In this document: positions 53,544 to 64,000 of the stretch, in pieces
Position numbering within the stretch: position 1 is the stretch's first letter
Layout of the letters: every line of letters starts with the position of its first letter
NCBI RefSeq assembly: GCF_000002995.4
Contig: NW_025062479.1
Span: 23,800,221-23,864,220, forward strand
Direction: 5' to 3'
Source of the DNA: Brugia malayi
Taxonomy: Eukaryota > Nematoda > Chromadorea > Rhabditida > Onchocercidae
DNA length: 64,000 nucleotides
The notes under the pieces: generated by a model
The model's input: only the letters and a program-made list of their open reading frames with translations
Told to the model about the DNA's origin: nothing
Databases searched by the model: none
Position numbers and translations under genes: made by a program

Positions 53544-56500
53544 ATGTTACAAATTTTATTCCTACTATTTTCATTTTGCATTTTAATTGATGGTGATAGT
53601 ATCAGTGATTGCTCAAAATATAAAGATTGCGCTTCATGCGTTAAATCATATCGTCCATTGCCAGGATTTAAACGATTTTGCGGGTAATATTTATTTTACA
53701 AAATTTAATTTAAAAAATATTTTTTTTTCTCTTTTTTATTTTTGCTGGAAAAAAAAAAAGCAGAAAAATTACTGTATAATTTGTGTTAACAAAAGAAGAA
53801 AAAAAAAAAAAAGTATTATCAATCAAATTTAATTCATTTATTTTTTCATTTTGTTTTTTTATCTTTTGAAATGAAACATTAAATTTCAATTATTTTGTTT
53901 ATTTTTTACAAATAATTACTCAATAAAATTCAATTATCTTTCTTAATTATAACATTGAAATATTCAAAAAATTATTATTAATATTATATTTTATACTCTA
54001 GGATTTTTTATCAATTAAATTTCATTTGAAAAAAGTTTTTTTTTTTTCAGATGGCATACTGATAGATCAGTATGTGATGAGCCACTTTCTCTTGTATCAG
54101 GTAAAAGTGTTGTCGTACGTGAACCATTTATGTGTCCTCGAAAAGCACCACCTGATGAGGAACATCCTTATACTGATACACTTGGCCGTTCATTATTTAG
54201 CCTAGTATTAGCTGTTCGAAATAAAGATCCCACAGAATGTCTTGCTAATAGCCAACCTAATGTACAGTAAGAATAACATTTCTTATTATTGCTTCTTTTC
54301 TTTCTCTTTTTTTTATTTCATATTTTAACTAATTTTATTTAAATTTTTAACTAATTTTATTTATCTTATCAATTTCAAATTCTCATCAATATTTCATTTA
54401 AATTTATAATATATCAGAAATTATTTTATATCAAAAATTTTCCAATCAATCAATATTGTATTGATTTTTAGCAAATTAATTTTTGTTTATTATGATTTTT
54501 ATTTATATTAAGATTAATTTTGTTTATTAAAATTAAGATTTTTATTAAATTAATTTTTTTTTTTTAAGACTGATAAAACGTTATGAAGTGGAATGTGATC
54601 AATCACATAATCTTTGTGCTTCAATGCTTGCTGTTTCTGAAAGTAATAAAAGTATTTATGTTGTTTATAAATCAAGTAATATGGATAAACAATTAATTAC
54701 TGAAGTATGTAAATTTTAAATAATTTTCTTTTTTAATTTCAGGAAAATATGCTTATTTATATAAAAATATTGATATAGTTTTTTTTTTATTATTATTTCC
54801 TAAAATATTTTAACTAATTTTTACTTCATTTTGAGTCTGTTTGAAATTATCATATAAAAAAAAAAAAAATGGAAATGGAAACTTTGACTGCTTAAATATA
54901 ATATGGCAGAATAATAACTAATATAAGATAATTTATAGAAAATAATAATTACAAATTAATGTATCTTTAAAATAGTAATTAGTTAGTGTTTTAATAAATT
55001 AAAAAATTTTAGCAAATTTCATTATTTTTTTTCGACTTAGAATCAAATTAGTTTTATTGAAAATTCAACGTTCAATAAGTGTATCGATTAAAATTTTATT
55101 AATCGTGTACGTAAATTTAACATTTTTTTTGAAAAATTTTTTAATAACAATGATAAAATATTAGAATAAAATTTAGATGTTAATTAATAAGAGAGAAATT
55201 AATAATAATAATAATCAAGAGTTCAAATTATCATTGTTATCACTTCAAGAATTGCCATCATTTTATTGTTATCATTTTTAATAATTATTGTCATTTTATA
55301 GTTCATACATATGGTGGCAGCGCAATTGGGTGTATGGCAAAATTTCGAAGGTGGTGGCGGTGTGGCGACCTATTTTCATGGCGCATTTGAACGACTTTTC
55401 AAGGGAAGCGGCATGAAAGATGACCTCATTAAGCTGAAGAAAAAATATCCCGGTTATGAAGTTTGGGTATGTAACTTAAATTACTCATCACTAAAATAGT
55501 ATTAATATAACAAAAAAAAAAGTTATGAAAATGAGAAAGAAAAAAAAAACAAATAAACAAACAAAAATGAGTAAACAATTAAAATAAACAGTTTAAATTA
55601 AAGATTTGTTGTAATTCATCTTCCTAAAAAAAAAAAAATTTTTTTTGAATTAATTAATAATATTATCAATCATTCCAAATTAGTCATACATTACAAAGAA
55701 AAAAAAAAAGAAATAATATTAATAATTGTTGTGGAATGTATTCACTGCCAGATATTTTATTTTCCCTCAAACTTGGGTAATTAAACCCGACAAATTAATA
55801 TTATAACAACGCATAACGAAAGATATAATATAATTATAAAACACTAAAATAATATCAAAAAACCATCCCAAAATGTAGAATGAATAATCGTAATGGAGGA
55901 TCGGTTGGTTTATATACAGAACCGAACTGACAACCAGATATCCGGTGATGTGAAACAAAAACCATCCTAAAATGTAGAATGAATAACCGTAATGGAGGAT
56001 CGGTTGGTTATATACAGAACCGAACTGACAACCAGATATCCGGTAGAGGACATTTAACTGATGTGAAACAAAAACCATCCCAAAATGTAGAATGAATAAT
56101 CGTAATGGAGGATCGGTTGGTTTATATACAGAACCGAACTGACAACCAGATATCCGGTAGAGGACATTTAACTGATGTGAAACAAAGATTGCTAACAAAG
56201 GGTTTTTTATTGTGTGAGAAAAAGGAATTAGCATAATGGCTTAAATGGTCTAATGATCTACGCATAGATCAGTTACAAATGTGAAATTATTTGGTGAATG
56301 ACTTATCAGACATTTGACAAAAGTATTAGAATTTAAATATAATTTAAATGTATCATTTTTTATGACAATAATATTGTCTATTATCATCTGTTTTTTGTTT
56401 TTTTTCTAATATTTTAAATTTAAAAGAAAAATTTTTTAATTAAAATTTAGTATTTTAGTGCACAGGTCATTCATTGGGTGGATCATTATCATCAATGACA

Positions 56501-58311
56501 GCATTATATCTAATAAAAAAGGAAATATTTCCGGCTAAATTAGTTCGTCTTGTGACATTCGGTGAGCCAAGAACCGGTAATGTAGCATTTGCACAAGCTG
56601 TTGAGGAAAATGTCAAAGTTCGTTACAGAGTAGTTCATCGTGGTGATCCGGTAAGTGATAAATGATAACAAATATTATCAGGATTACATATGATTAATTT
56701 ATTAGTATCAAACATTGATAAATAATTATCAGTAATATTTTATCAAACCATCCCTAATAAAAAATTTCTCAAAAATAATACATATATTAGATAAAATTAG
56801 ATTAAAAAAATTTATCAAAAATTAAATTAATATTAATTTAGCTTTTCAATAAATCTTTTTTATTTTTAGCAAAATCAATCATAATCCTTCGTTTTTTTTT
56901 TTACTTTTTTTTATCAAGATTTTTTTTTTTTGAATTTCCAAATTTTAATTACAAAAATTTTTTGTTTAATTAAATTTTTTATCTGAATTTGTTACATTTT
57001 ATTTAATTTTTTCTTCCTCCTTTTTTTCTTCTTTTATTTTTCCAATTTTATAAATAAATGATTCAAAAATGAGAAAAAAAAAAGATAAAATTTATTTTCA
57101 GATAACAAATATGCCAGCATCAATAAATCCAATTGGTTTGTTATTGTCACCAACAATTGCAGAACGACAAGGATATTTTTATCGTTATTTGGTTTATTAT
57201 GATAATGATATGAAAAAGGATAATAAATTTAGTGTAAGTTTTTTTTTTTTTTTTTGAATTAAATCGAATAACAAATTTATTTTAAAAAAAAAAAGATTTT
57301 TTTTTATAATTATTTAATAACTGATATAATATATATTCTTATTGTCAGATACAATTAATATTATAAATTATTATTATAATCACTTTTTTTTAAAAAAAAA
57401 AAGATAATTATAACTTTTATTTATTTTATTAACATATAGAATTTACTCACAAATTCAAATTTTATTTTATTTTATTTCAATCATCTAACTTTTTATCTTA
57501 ATTATAATTTAAATTTTCACTTAATTAATTAATTCATAGTTGTTTACATTGATAACAACAACATATATATCATTAATTTTTATCAGTTAATTTATAAAAT
57601 ATGATTATTTATTATGATAATTTTTAAATGAAATTATTTATTTTTTAGATATGCACATTATCAGGAGATTACGCTTGTCGTAATTTGGTTTTAGCAAACA
57701 ATCCGTTAGATCATATAAGTTATTTTGATGTCAATGCTGATTTATATTTGTCGAAGGGATGCAAAGGTGATCAATTAACGGTAATTGGTAACAAAACAGA
57801 AAGAAAAAAAACAACAACAACAACAACGAAAACAACAAAAACAACAATAACAACAATAACAACAACAACAACAACAACAACAATAGCAACAACAGCAACA
57901 GCTACAGAAACAGCAACAACAATAACAACAACAGCAGCGACGACAGCAACTAGCATTGCCAATGCTGCTGATAGTAATGCTGATAGTGTTGCTAGTGATA
58001 ATGATACTACAACTACTGATAACGATGCTAAAACTACTGATAGTGATGCTAGTGCTAATGATGATAATAGTGCAACTACTGATGCTACTACTATAACTGA
58101 TGATAATACGGCAACCACTGATTCTGATGCTGATACTACTACTACTGATACTGCTGTTACTGATACTAATACTACTGATACCGATACTGATACTACTGAT
58201 GCCGACTCTGATACTACTGATAGCGATACTGATACTACTGCTACTGATACTGAGATTACTACTACTGCTTCTACTACTAATACTATTGCTGTCACAGATA
58301 GTGCAAAATAA
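53544..58311 (+). CDS. Secreted class 3 (fungal-type) lipase with Thr/Asp-rich tail
   Basis: Seven exons: 53544-53683, 54051-54266, 54569-54704, 55302-55466, 56459-56650, 57102-57233 and 57649-58311; 547 aa. A signal peptide (MLQILFLLFSFCILIDG) is followed by a Cys-rich DCSKYKDCASC segment resembling the plexin-like module of nematode lipases. The alpha/beta hydrolase core has CTGHSLGGSL (catalytic Ser), TFGEPRTGN, VVHRGDP (likely Asp) and NPLDHISYFD (likely His). The usual oxyanion motif FRGT, expected before the acid-rich lid region, reads VYKSSN here. From about residue 380 the frame runs into Thr runs and then T-D-S-A repeats until the stop, a mucin-like tail. The ATG is 23 nt after a TATTTAG acceptor. 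AATAAA at 58405-58410 is a likely polyadenylation signal. Substrate is unknown; secretion is inferred. Confidence 0.88.
55861..56187. repeat. Three tandem copies of a 98-113-bp unit in lipase intron 4
   Basis: AACCATCCCAAAATGTAGAA starts copies at about 55861, 55959 and 56072. Each includes GGAGGATCGGTTGG and CCAGATATCCGGT. The first copy lacks a 16-bp piece (AGAGGACATTTAACTG). It is less AT-rich than the surrounding intron. Confidence 0.92.
57810..58308 (+). repeat. Coding trinucleotide (ACA) and ACTGAT-type repeats of the lipase tail
   Basis: First an ACA/ATA run with occasional GCA, then imperfect GATACTACT/GATAGTGAT units. Read in frame these give Thr, then Thr-Asp-Ser-Ala. The frame remains open for about 160 codons. 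Confidence 0.85.
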
Positions 58312-61300
58312 TCAGTTAACTCTCCTAAAAAATGTCAATGATGTACATAGCAATGCTAAATTTTTGAATTTAACTTATTGTTTTTTTTTTTCTTTTTTTT
58401 TCTAAATAAAGTATTTGTTTGAAGTTGCTTTACAATATTAAGTTTTTGAATAAAACTTTACAATATTAAGTTTTTTTTTTTCGAATTGAACAATATAAGT
58501 TTTTGAATTTGAATAATATTGCTGAAAAACTTGTTAACTGCTAATTATAAATTACACTTTAAAAAAAGGAAAAGAAATTTGTTTTAAAATTATTTTAGGC
58601 AAATATCAACTTATGTTGGATAATTGAAATTAGTATATCGAACACAATAAAATTCTTTCATGAGTACTAATCAAGAAATTTTCACTTATTCGTTTTTTTT
58701 TTTTTTTTTTTTTTTAAGTGAATATTTACTTTCTGTCCATTTTTCTGTTTCTTTTTTGACTGAAGAAATGTTAGACAAAAAGTAGTAAATTGTAAAAGTA
58801 AAACAATATTAGTAGTAAAAATGAATCATTAATTTCAATTTCATCAATTAAACAAGAAATAATCGAGAAATTTAATATCGATCATTTTTTACATTCAAAT
58901 TAAACTAAGGAAATAGAAAAAAAAAATTTCCAAAATAAATGTTTTACAGGTAGAAATTGTCGAGATATATATTTTCTCGAGAAATATATATATATCTTTG
59001 TTAGAGTATCTTTCTTAAATGTATTGAGATGAAGTGTATTTTAATCACTTTTATTTACTAACAATCACAATACAACAATATATTAATTTAATTACAATTT
59101 TGTATGAATTAAAAATCTACGAAAATGAAATAAAAGAAAAGGAATAAATTACAGAAAAATTAAGTAAAAAATTTAAATGAATTAAATTTAAATGAATGTG
59201 AAAGATTGGCCAAACTATCACTTACTGATATCAAAGAAAAATAAGCAGACAAAGGGTTTAAATCCTAATATAGTGAGCATTGACTTACAATAAGCGCATG
59301 TGACTTACAATAAGCGCACGCGACTTACAATAAGCGCATGTGACCTACAATAAGCGCACGCGACTTACAATAAGCGCATGTGACCTACAATAAGCGCACG
59401 CGACTTACAATAAGCGCATGTGACCTGCAATAAGTGACTTGCAATAAACGCACGTGACTTACAATAAGCGCACGTGACTTACAATAAGCGCATGTGACTT
59501 ACAATAAGCGCACGTGACCTTCAATAAGCGCACATGTGATCACAGAGCTGTCAAATGATCTTTGCTCTTTGCGCAATAAGAAATAAATTTTTTAACATGA
59601 TCAGATCATTTGCTCTCATAAAAATGATTGTTAAATTTATTTCGGAACTTGTAAGTAAATTTGATTTGTAAGAAAAAGAAATTTTTCAATCAGTAATTTT
59701 CAAAAGTTTTTTTTTCAAAAGTGAAGTAATTTTCAAATTTACAAAAAATGCAATAAACTATTTCTCAATTAAGTGTGATGGACATCACGATAAAAATTAG
59801 TTTAAATATTATAATTAATAAATCTATCATTTCATTAAAAAAGAAAGAAAAAAAACTATTAAATAAATTAAGTTCAAAATTTCAAAGATTTTTAAAATTC
59901 AAAATGATTTCAAAAATGATGAAAATTTTCTAATAATTTTTGATATTTGATAATATGATATTATCATGATTTTTTTTTTTTTTTTGAATAATAATGAATT
60001 TGAAAAATTTATTGAGTGTTTAAATTGCTGAAGCGCACTGAGAAACTAAAATACTTCTAATAGCTATAGCTGATCAAACAAAAATAAAATAAAAGGCAAA
60101 TTTTTTAAATGCACTCGCACTTGGAGATAAATTTAATTTGAATCATAGTACTTTTAGCTTTTTTTTTATATATAATTTTAATTATCAAATCATTCTGATC
60201 AATTTAACTGATTTATTTGGCACTTTTTTTTTTTTTACTGACAAATCAAAAATTTTTCGAAATTTATATCTTATCAGTGATCAATCAACCATTTGACCAT
60301 TTTTATGACTATTATATGTTGTCGGAAATATCGAATTGATTTTAATAAAATAAATTTAATTTGAATTACAGAGATACCATCTAAATTCTTTCATTCTATA
60401 TTTAAGTTTTTTTTAATGATTTTTTTTATTGTTATGTCATTTTTCTTCTTATTGTTTATGATAAATATGAATATAGTGAAATAAATTTATTGAGAGTATG
60501 TTGCAGTTAAAGTTTGAAATACATTATTATTCATACAATTATTAAATTCAAGTTTCAAATGATTTCAAAGAATGATGGAAAATTTCTAATGATTACTTGA
60601 TAATTGCACTTTATGTTATTTTATAAGAATGCTTTAGTTAATTGGCTATTCAGTGCTTCAAATGAAAGCCTTACTAAGATTTGCCAATTATTTCATAGAT
60701 AATTTAACTAAATCCAATCAATTTAAAAATTCAATGAGTATATTTATATTAATGGATAAACTTAAATTTGAACTTAAATTATTCAGTTATTGATAAGTTA
60801 CCTTATCGTTTGCATTATTTAGTTAAAATAATCAAAAAAAAATAAAGTCAAAAAAAATTTTTTCAATTTAATAAAACAATTTTTTTTCTCTTTGAATGAA
60901 TACAGTAATTGATAATTCCATAAATTTCAAAATCTAATATTAAGTTAACATTAAGTTAAAATTTGAAACATCTTTAAGCAAATTACACTTTCATATTCAA
61001 GACAAGAAAAATTCTATTTAAGTAAGCAATCTATCATTTTTGTCATAAAAATTATCGATTATCATTTGTCATCCCTTTTTTTTTTTTTTTTTTTTTTTCA
61101 TGGTTTTATAAAAAAGATGAAAAGTTATTATTACTCCTTTTGTTCATTAAATAATAATATGAGTGAATGATTAACTTAACTTCAATAAAATAAAACTAAT
61201 TTTACATGCAATCATTTTGTGCAGAATAATTAAGTAAAATAATAAAGTTTAAGTGTATTATTTAATAATTTACCATAATAATCTGCTAATTATCAGATTA

Positions 61301-62369
61301 AAAATCAACGATATATCAAATGAAAAATAAAAAAATAGTTTATAGGAAAAAAAAAAAAAAAAAAAGAATGAAATGATTACCTGAAATCTACAATAAATCG
61401 TGTAAAAATTTTTTGCACAATCAACAAAATTGTTTATTTCAATTCAATTATCATCATATCATATTATCAACATTATCATCAGAGTTGATGAGATTCCATC
61501 ATTAAATTAGCACCTTTTTTTAATATTTAAAATTTTCTCATAAATAAATATATATCAGAAATGCTATTAAAAACAATTTTTAAATTAGCTTTCTTTTTCT
61601 GATAATAATAGTATGAGTGAGAGATTATCTGAATTAGCTTTATCTAAAAACAAAATAAAACAATATGTATATAGAAACATAATAATTTCAAAATGAAAAA
61701 TTTAAAAAACGATTAAATTTTTAAACAATTTGTCTATGTCACAAATATGCTTATGATGAATTCAATCTATGAGAATTTTTTATCCTAAATTTTGACATTT
61801 TCATTTCTTTTTTCACAATGATATTAATATTGCTATGACACATTTTCCGTTTCATTTTCATGCAATTTCATTTTATTTTTTATGATAAGCTTGCAATAGG
61901 AAATGATTTGATTTTATATTTTGAAATGATTTGATATTTCGAATATTTCATTTTAAAATGAAATGACTCATTGAAATGATACCACTGTTCTGAACTGATC
62001 AATCGAACGATTAATAATGTATTTATGATATCCGTTCTTGTTATCCTTTTGCTTTCTTTTTCTGTTTTTATATAAAAAACAATTTTTTTTTTTTAAAAAT
62101 CTATACTCATTATTTTGCATTTTCATATAACATTATTATTTCATTCATCGGTTAACCAAATTTAATTTGTCACTAAATTCATCGCAATTGTTGTCTAATT
62201 ACTTTCTTCTATGGATAAAAATAATATTGATTAAATGAAAGAAAAAACAGTTGTAAGATAAGAGTTAGTTGCAAAATAAAATTTGTTAAATTTCCATTCA
62301 AAAGTTTTAGTGTATGATGTTTTGAAAACAGGATAATTAAATCAAATCCGGAAAATTATCAGGATTATC
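58312..62369. other. Intergenic region between lipase and nucleoside transporter
   Basis: About 4 kb, AT-rich. It holds the lipase polyadenylation signal (58405-58410) and one striking 20-bp minisatellite (59281-59545). No gene, tRNA or other RNA was recognised in the rest. Confidence 0.55.
59281..59545. repeat. Minisatellite, 13 units of 20 bp (TGACTTACAATAAGCGCATG)
   Basis: Thirteen consecutive units; unit 8 is truncated. Positions 10-20 alternate between GCGCATG and GCGCACG, giving a 40-bp dimer over units 3-7. Junctions of GCAC with GTGAC or GCAT with GTGAC create CACGTG and CATGTG hexamers. The array is much more GC-rich than its surroundings. Confidence 0.95.
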
Positions 62370-63473
62370 ATGATAATATCCAAAAAGCCTACTGATAGAT
62401 ATTATGCTGTTTATATGATTGTATTAATTCATGGATTTGGCATGTTAATGACGTGGAATATGTGGATTACTATTGCGCCTGCGGTAAGTTAACATTAATT
62501 GGCGGTATTGTCACAATTTTCCTATGATTCATTGTTTATTTGCAAAAAAAAAGAATTTTTTTTTTTTTTTTGCTTTCTACCAAAGCAATAAAATTTTTAT
62601 AATTCTTTCAAATAAAAGCTATCGAATTTTTTTTTTTTTTTTTATTATATATGCATGAAAGAAGCAAAAATATAGTTGATAAAAAAAGTGATGAGATGGA
62701 AATTTGAAATTAAAATTTTTGCAGTATTATATGGAATATAAATTAATTGGAATGGATAGAAATGGTACAAAATATGTCTCGTCTTATGCAGCTAATTTCC
62801 TTAGCTATTTAATTTTAGCTTCCAATTTACCAAATTTCACACTTAATTTGATTAATTTACTCTTTAATTTTAAGTTAGTTTTTGTTTTTTCCTCTTCATT
62901 TCATTTAATATCAAATAATTGTATTTCACTGTTTAAAAATTTTACAATAGAATAGAATATTGATTGATTTATTTAAAAAAAACAAAGTTAACCGAGACAT
63001 CTTATCTTGATATCACTAAAGTAAACAAGTAATATGTAGCAATATTTTCGCGTTTAATTCAAAATTTCCAAGAATATATCAAAGAATTATCCTCAAATAA
63101 ATAAAAAATAAAATAAAATAAACAAATATATGCTCCAAATGGTTTAATATATAGCATTATCCAAAATGATTCGTCTCCGATAATTTTTTTTTTTTTTTTA
63201 TATATATGAAATTATATTATTATTTAGAAGATCCATCACATAAATCGAATTTAATTTGATGGAAAAACAGGAAGCTGAACATTCCGGTTACCTTGATGAT
63301 AGGAATTATGGAAGGGAATAATGGAGAATTTGCTGCGATTATTGATAAAAAAAATGATTAACCGGAAAAAATTTACAGAGGAAGTCTTGAAAAACGAATT
63401 ACATTATCACTTGCAGTTATGGCATTGATCTGTTTGATTACTCTTATATTCACCGTTATTGATACTTCCAGAA
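62370..63473 (+). CDS. Equilibrative nucleoside transporter (SLC29/ENT family), 5' part
   Basis: Three exons: 62370-62483, 62725-62873 and 63379-63473. They encode KKPTDRYYAVYMIVLIHGFG with LMTWNMWITIAPA, then YYMEYKLIG, a hydrophobic ASNLPNFTLNLINLLFNFK and GSLEKRITLSLAVMALICL. This fits ENT transmembrane segments 1-3: P.D.Y..VY in the first cytoplasmic stretch, a WN motif at the end of TM1, and the conserved N-L/R-R turn before TM3. ENTs carry nucleosides across membranes by facilitated diffusion; parasites rely on them for purine salvage. The last exon ends in phase 1 before GTAAAT and no next exon was found before 64000, so the gene continues beyond the window. The ATG is 7 nt after an ATCAG acceptor. 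Confidence 0.8.
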
Positions 63474-64000
63474 GTAAATTATAAATTTTCGTCATCTACT
63501 CGTATATTTGTGTAATTTTATTAGAAAGTTTGTTATTCTAAAAATATTTCAAGAAAGCGCAGATTGCTTAATTGATCATCCGAATTACACCTTAAATCAC
63601 CGATTATATATAGCATTTTTTGTTATAATCATTGATTAATTTAATCAATGAATATAAATATTCCGGAATTTCATATTACTTTTGCCATCAATGAATATAA
63701 ATAATCCGGAATTTCATATTACTTTTGGTTATACTGTATTCCAATAAAGAAAGCTGTGGTGATGAACCTATAATTATAATTACCGATTTTATAAATATTA
63801 CATTTAATTATATCGAAAAACTCAATTAATTTATAGAATATTACATTTGATCATAACTAAAAACTCAATTAATTTATAGATAAAGAGATAGAAAAAAATT
63901 ATGATATCATTGATTAATTTAATCAAAAAATTATAAACAATTATATGTGCTTCCTAAATTTAAAAAACGATTATATATGCATCCTACATTAAATTATCCA
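63474..64000. other. Intron of the nucleoside transporter gene (to window end)
   Basis: No exon recognised. A 40-50-bp direct duplication containing AATCCGGAATTTCATATTAC is present near 63655-63730. Confidence 0.45.

Noticed and set aside
57771..58295. 174-aa Val/Ser-rich open frame antisense to the lipase tail
   Set aside because: Mirror of the ACA/ACTGAT repeat on the other strand; the sense frame continues a recognised lipase exon.
58960..59000. Inverted repeat around ATATATTTTCTCGAGAAATATAT as a possible regulatory hairpin
   Set aside because: It is short and AT-dominated; such palindromes are expected by chance at this base composition.
59281..59545. Possible CRISPR array
   Set aside because: Units are contiguous with no spacers, the host is eukaryotic, and no cas gene is present; it is a minisatellite.
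63271..63365. Candidate third exon of the transporter (KLNIPVTLMIGIMEGNN then a stop)
   Set aside because: It ends in a stop and has no transporter similarity; joining exon 2 directly to 63379 gives the expected GSLEKRITLSL segment in phase.

Overview
The window is nuclear DNA of a nematode. It is very AT-rich, with many poly-T/poly-A runs. Genes are split by GT-AG introns with TTTCAG/TTTTAG-type acceptors. Six of the seven genes have their start in the window, and each has an AG acceptor 4-27 nt upstream of its ATG, as expected for spliced-leader trans-splicing. The proteins read as RIM/UNC-10, C1D, Sec16, a SECp43-like RRM protein, a giant polyketide synthase/non-ribosomal peptide synthetase (PKS-NRPS), a class 3 lipase and an ENT transporter. 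A parasitic clade III (spirurid/filarial-like) worm is a guess; the sequence alone does not settle the species.

Layout: 1-830 (+) is the 3' end of a RIM/UNC-10 gene (C2B domain). 831-3071 is non-coding with a degenerate CAGTAAT satellite. 3072-5147 (-) is a four-exon C1D gene (exosome cofactor). A roughly 1 kb divergent promoter with two CACGTG boxes separates it from 6121-18510 (+), a 38-exon Sec16 gene whose phases close exactly (1711 aa) and which uses one GC-AG intron. 21318-24919 (+) is a seven-exon gene with two RRMs, SECp43/TRNAU1AP-like, carrying a 734-bp GATA array in an intron. 25484-49150 (-) encodes a 7332-aa hybrid PKS-NRPS: one uninterrupted 21.46-kb exon followed by three small exons that complete a thioesterase. 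53544-58311 (+) is a seven-exon secreted class 3 lipase with a Thr/Asp-rich tail. 62370 to the window end (+) is the 5' part of an equilibrative nucleoside transporter. Intergenic regions carry several local tandem arrays, including a 13-unit 20-bp minisatellite at 59281-59545.

The outstanding object is the PKS-NRPS. It has three intact ketosynthases, two intact acyltransferases, three ketoreductases, one intact and two or more decayed dehydratases, five carrier domains, one condensation-adenylation pair and a C-terminal thioesterase. This is the architecture class of Caenorhabditis elegans PKS-1/NRPS-1, which make nemamides. Domain order is non-canonical, three AT-like regions have lost the active-site serine, and the N-terminus begins in the middle of a module. 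The other genes are ordinary housekeeping, synaptic or transport genes with no visible pathway link to it, so this is not a bacterial-style gene cluster.
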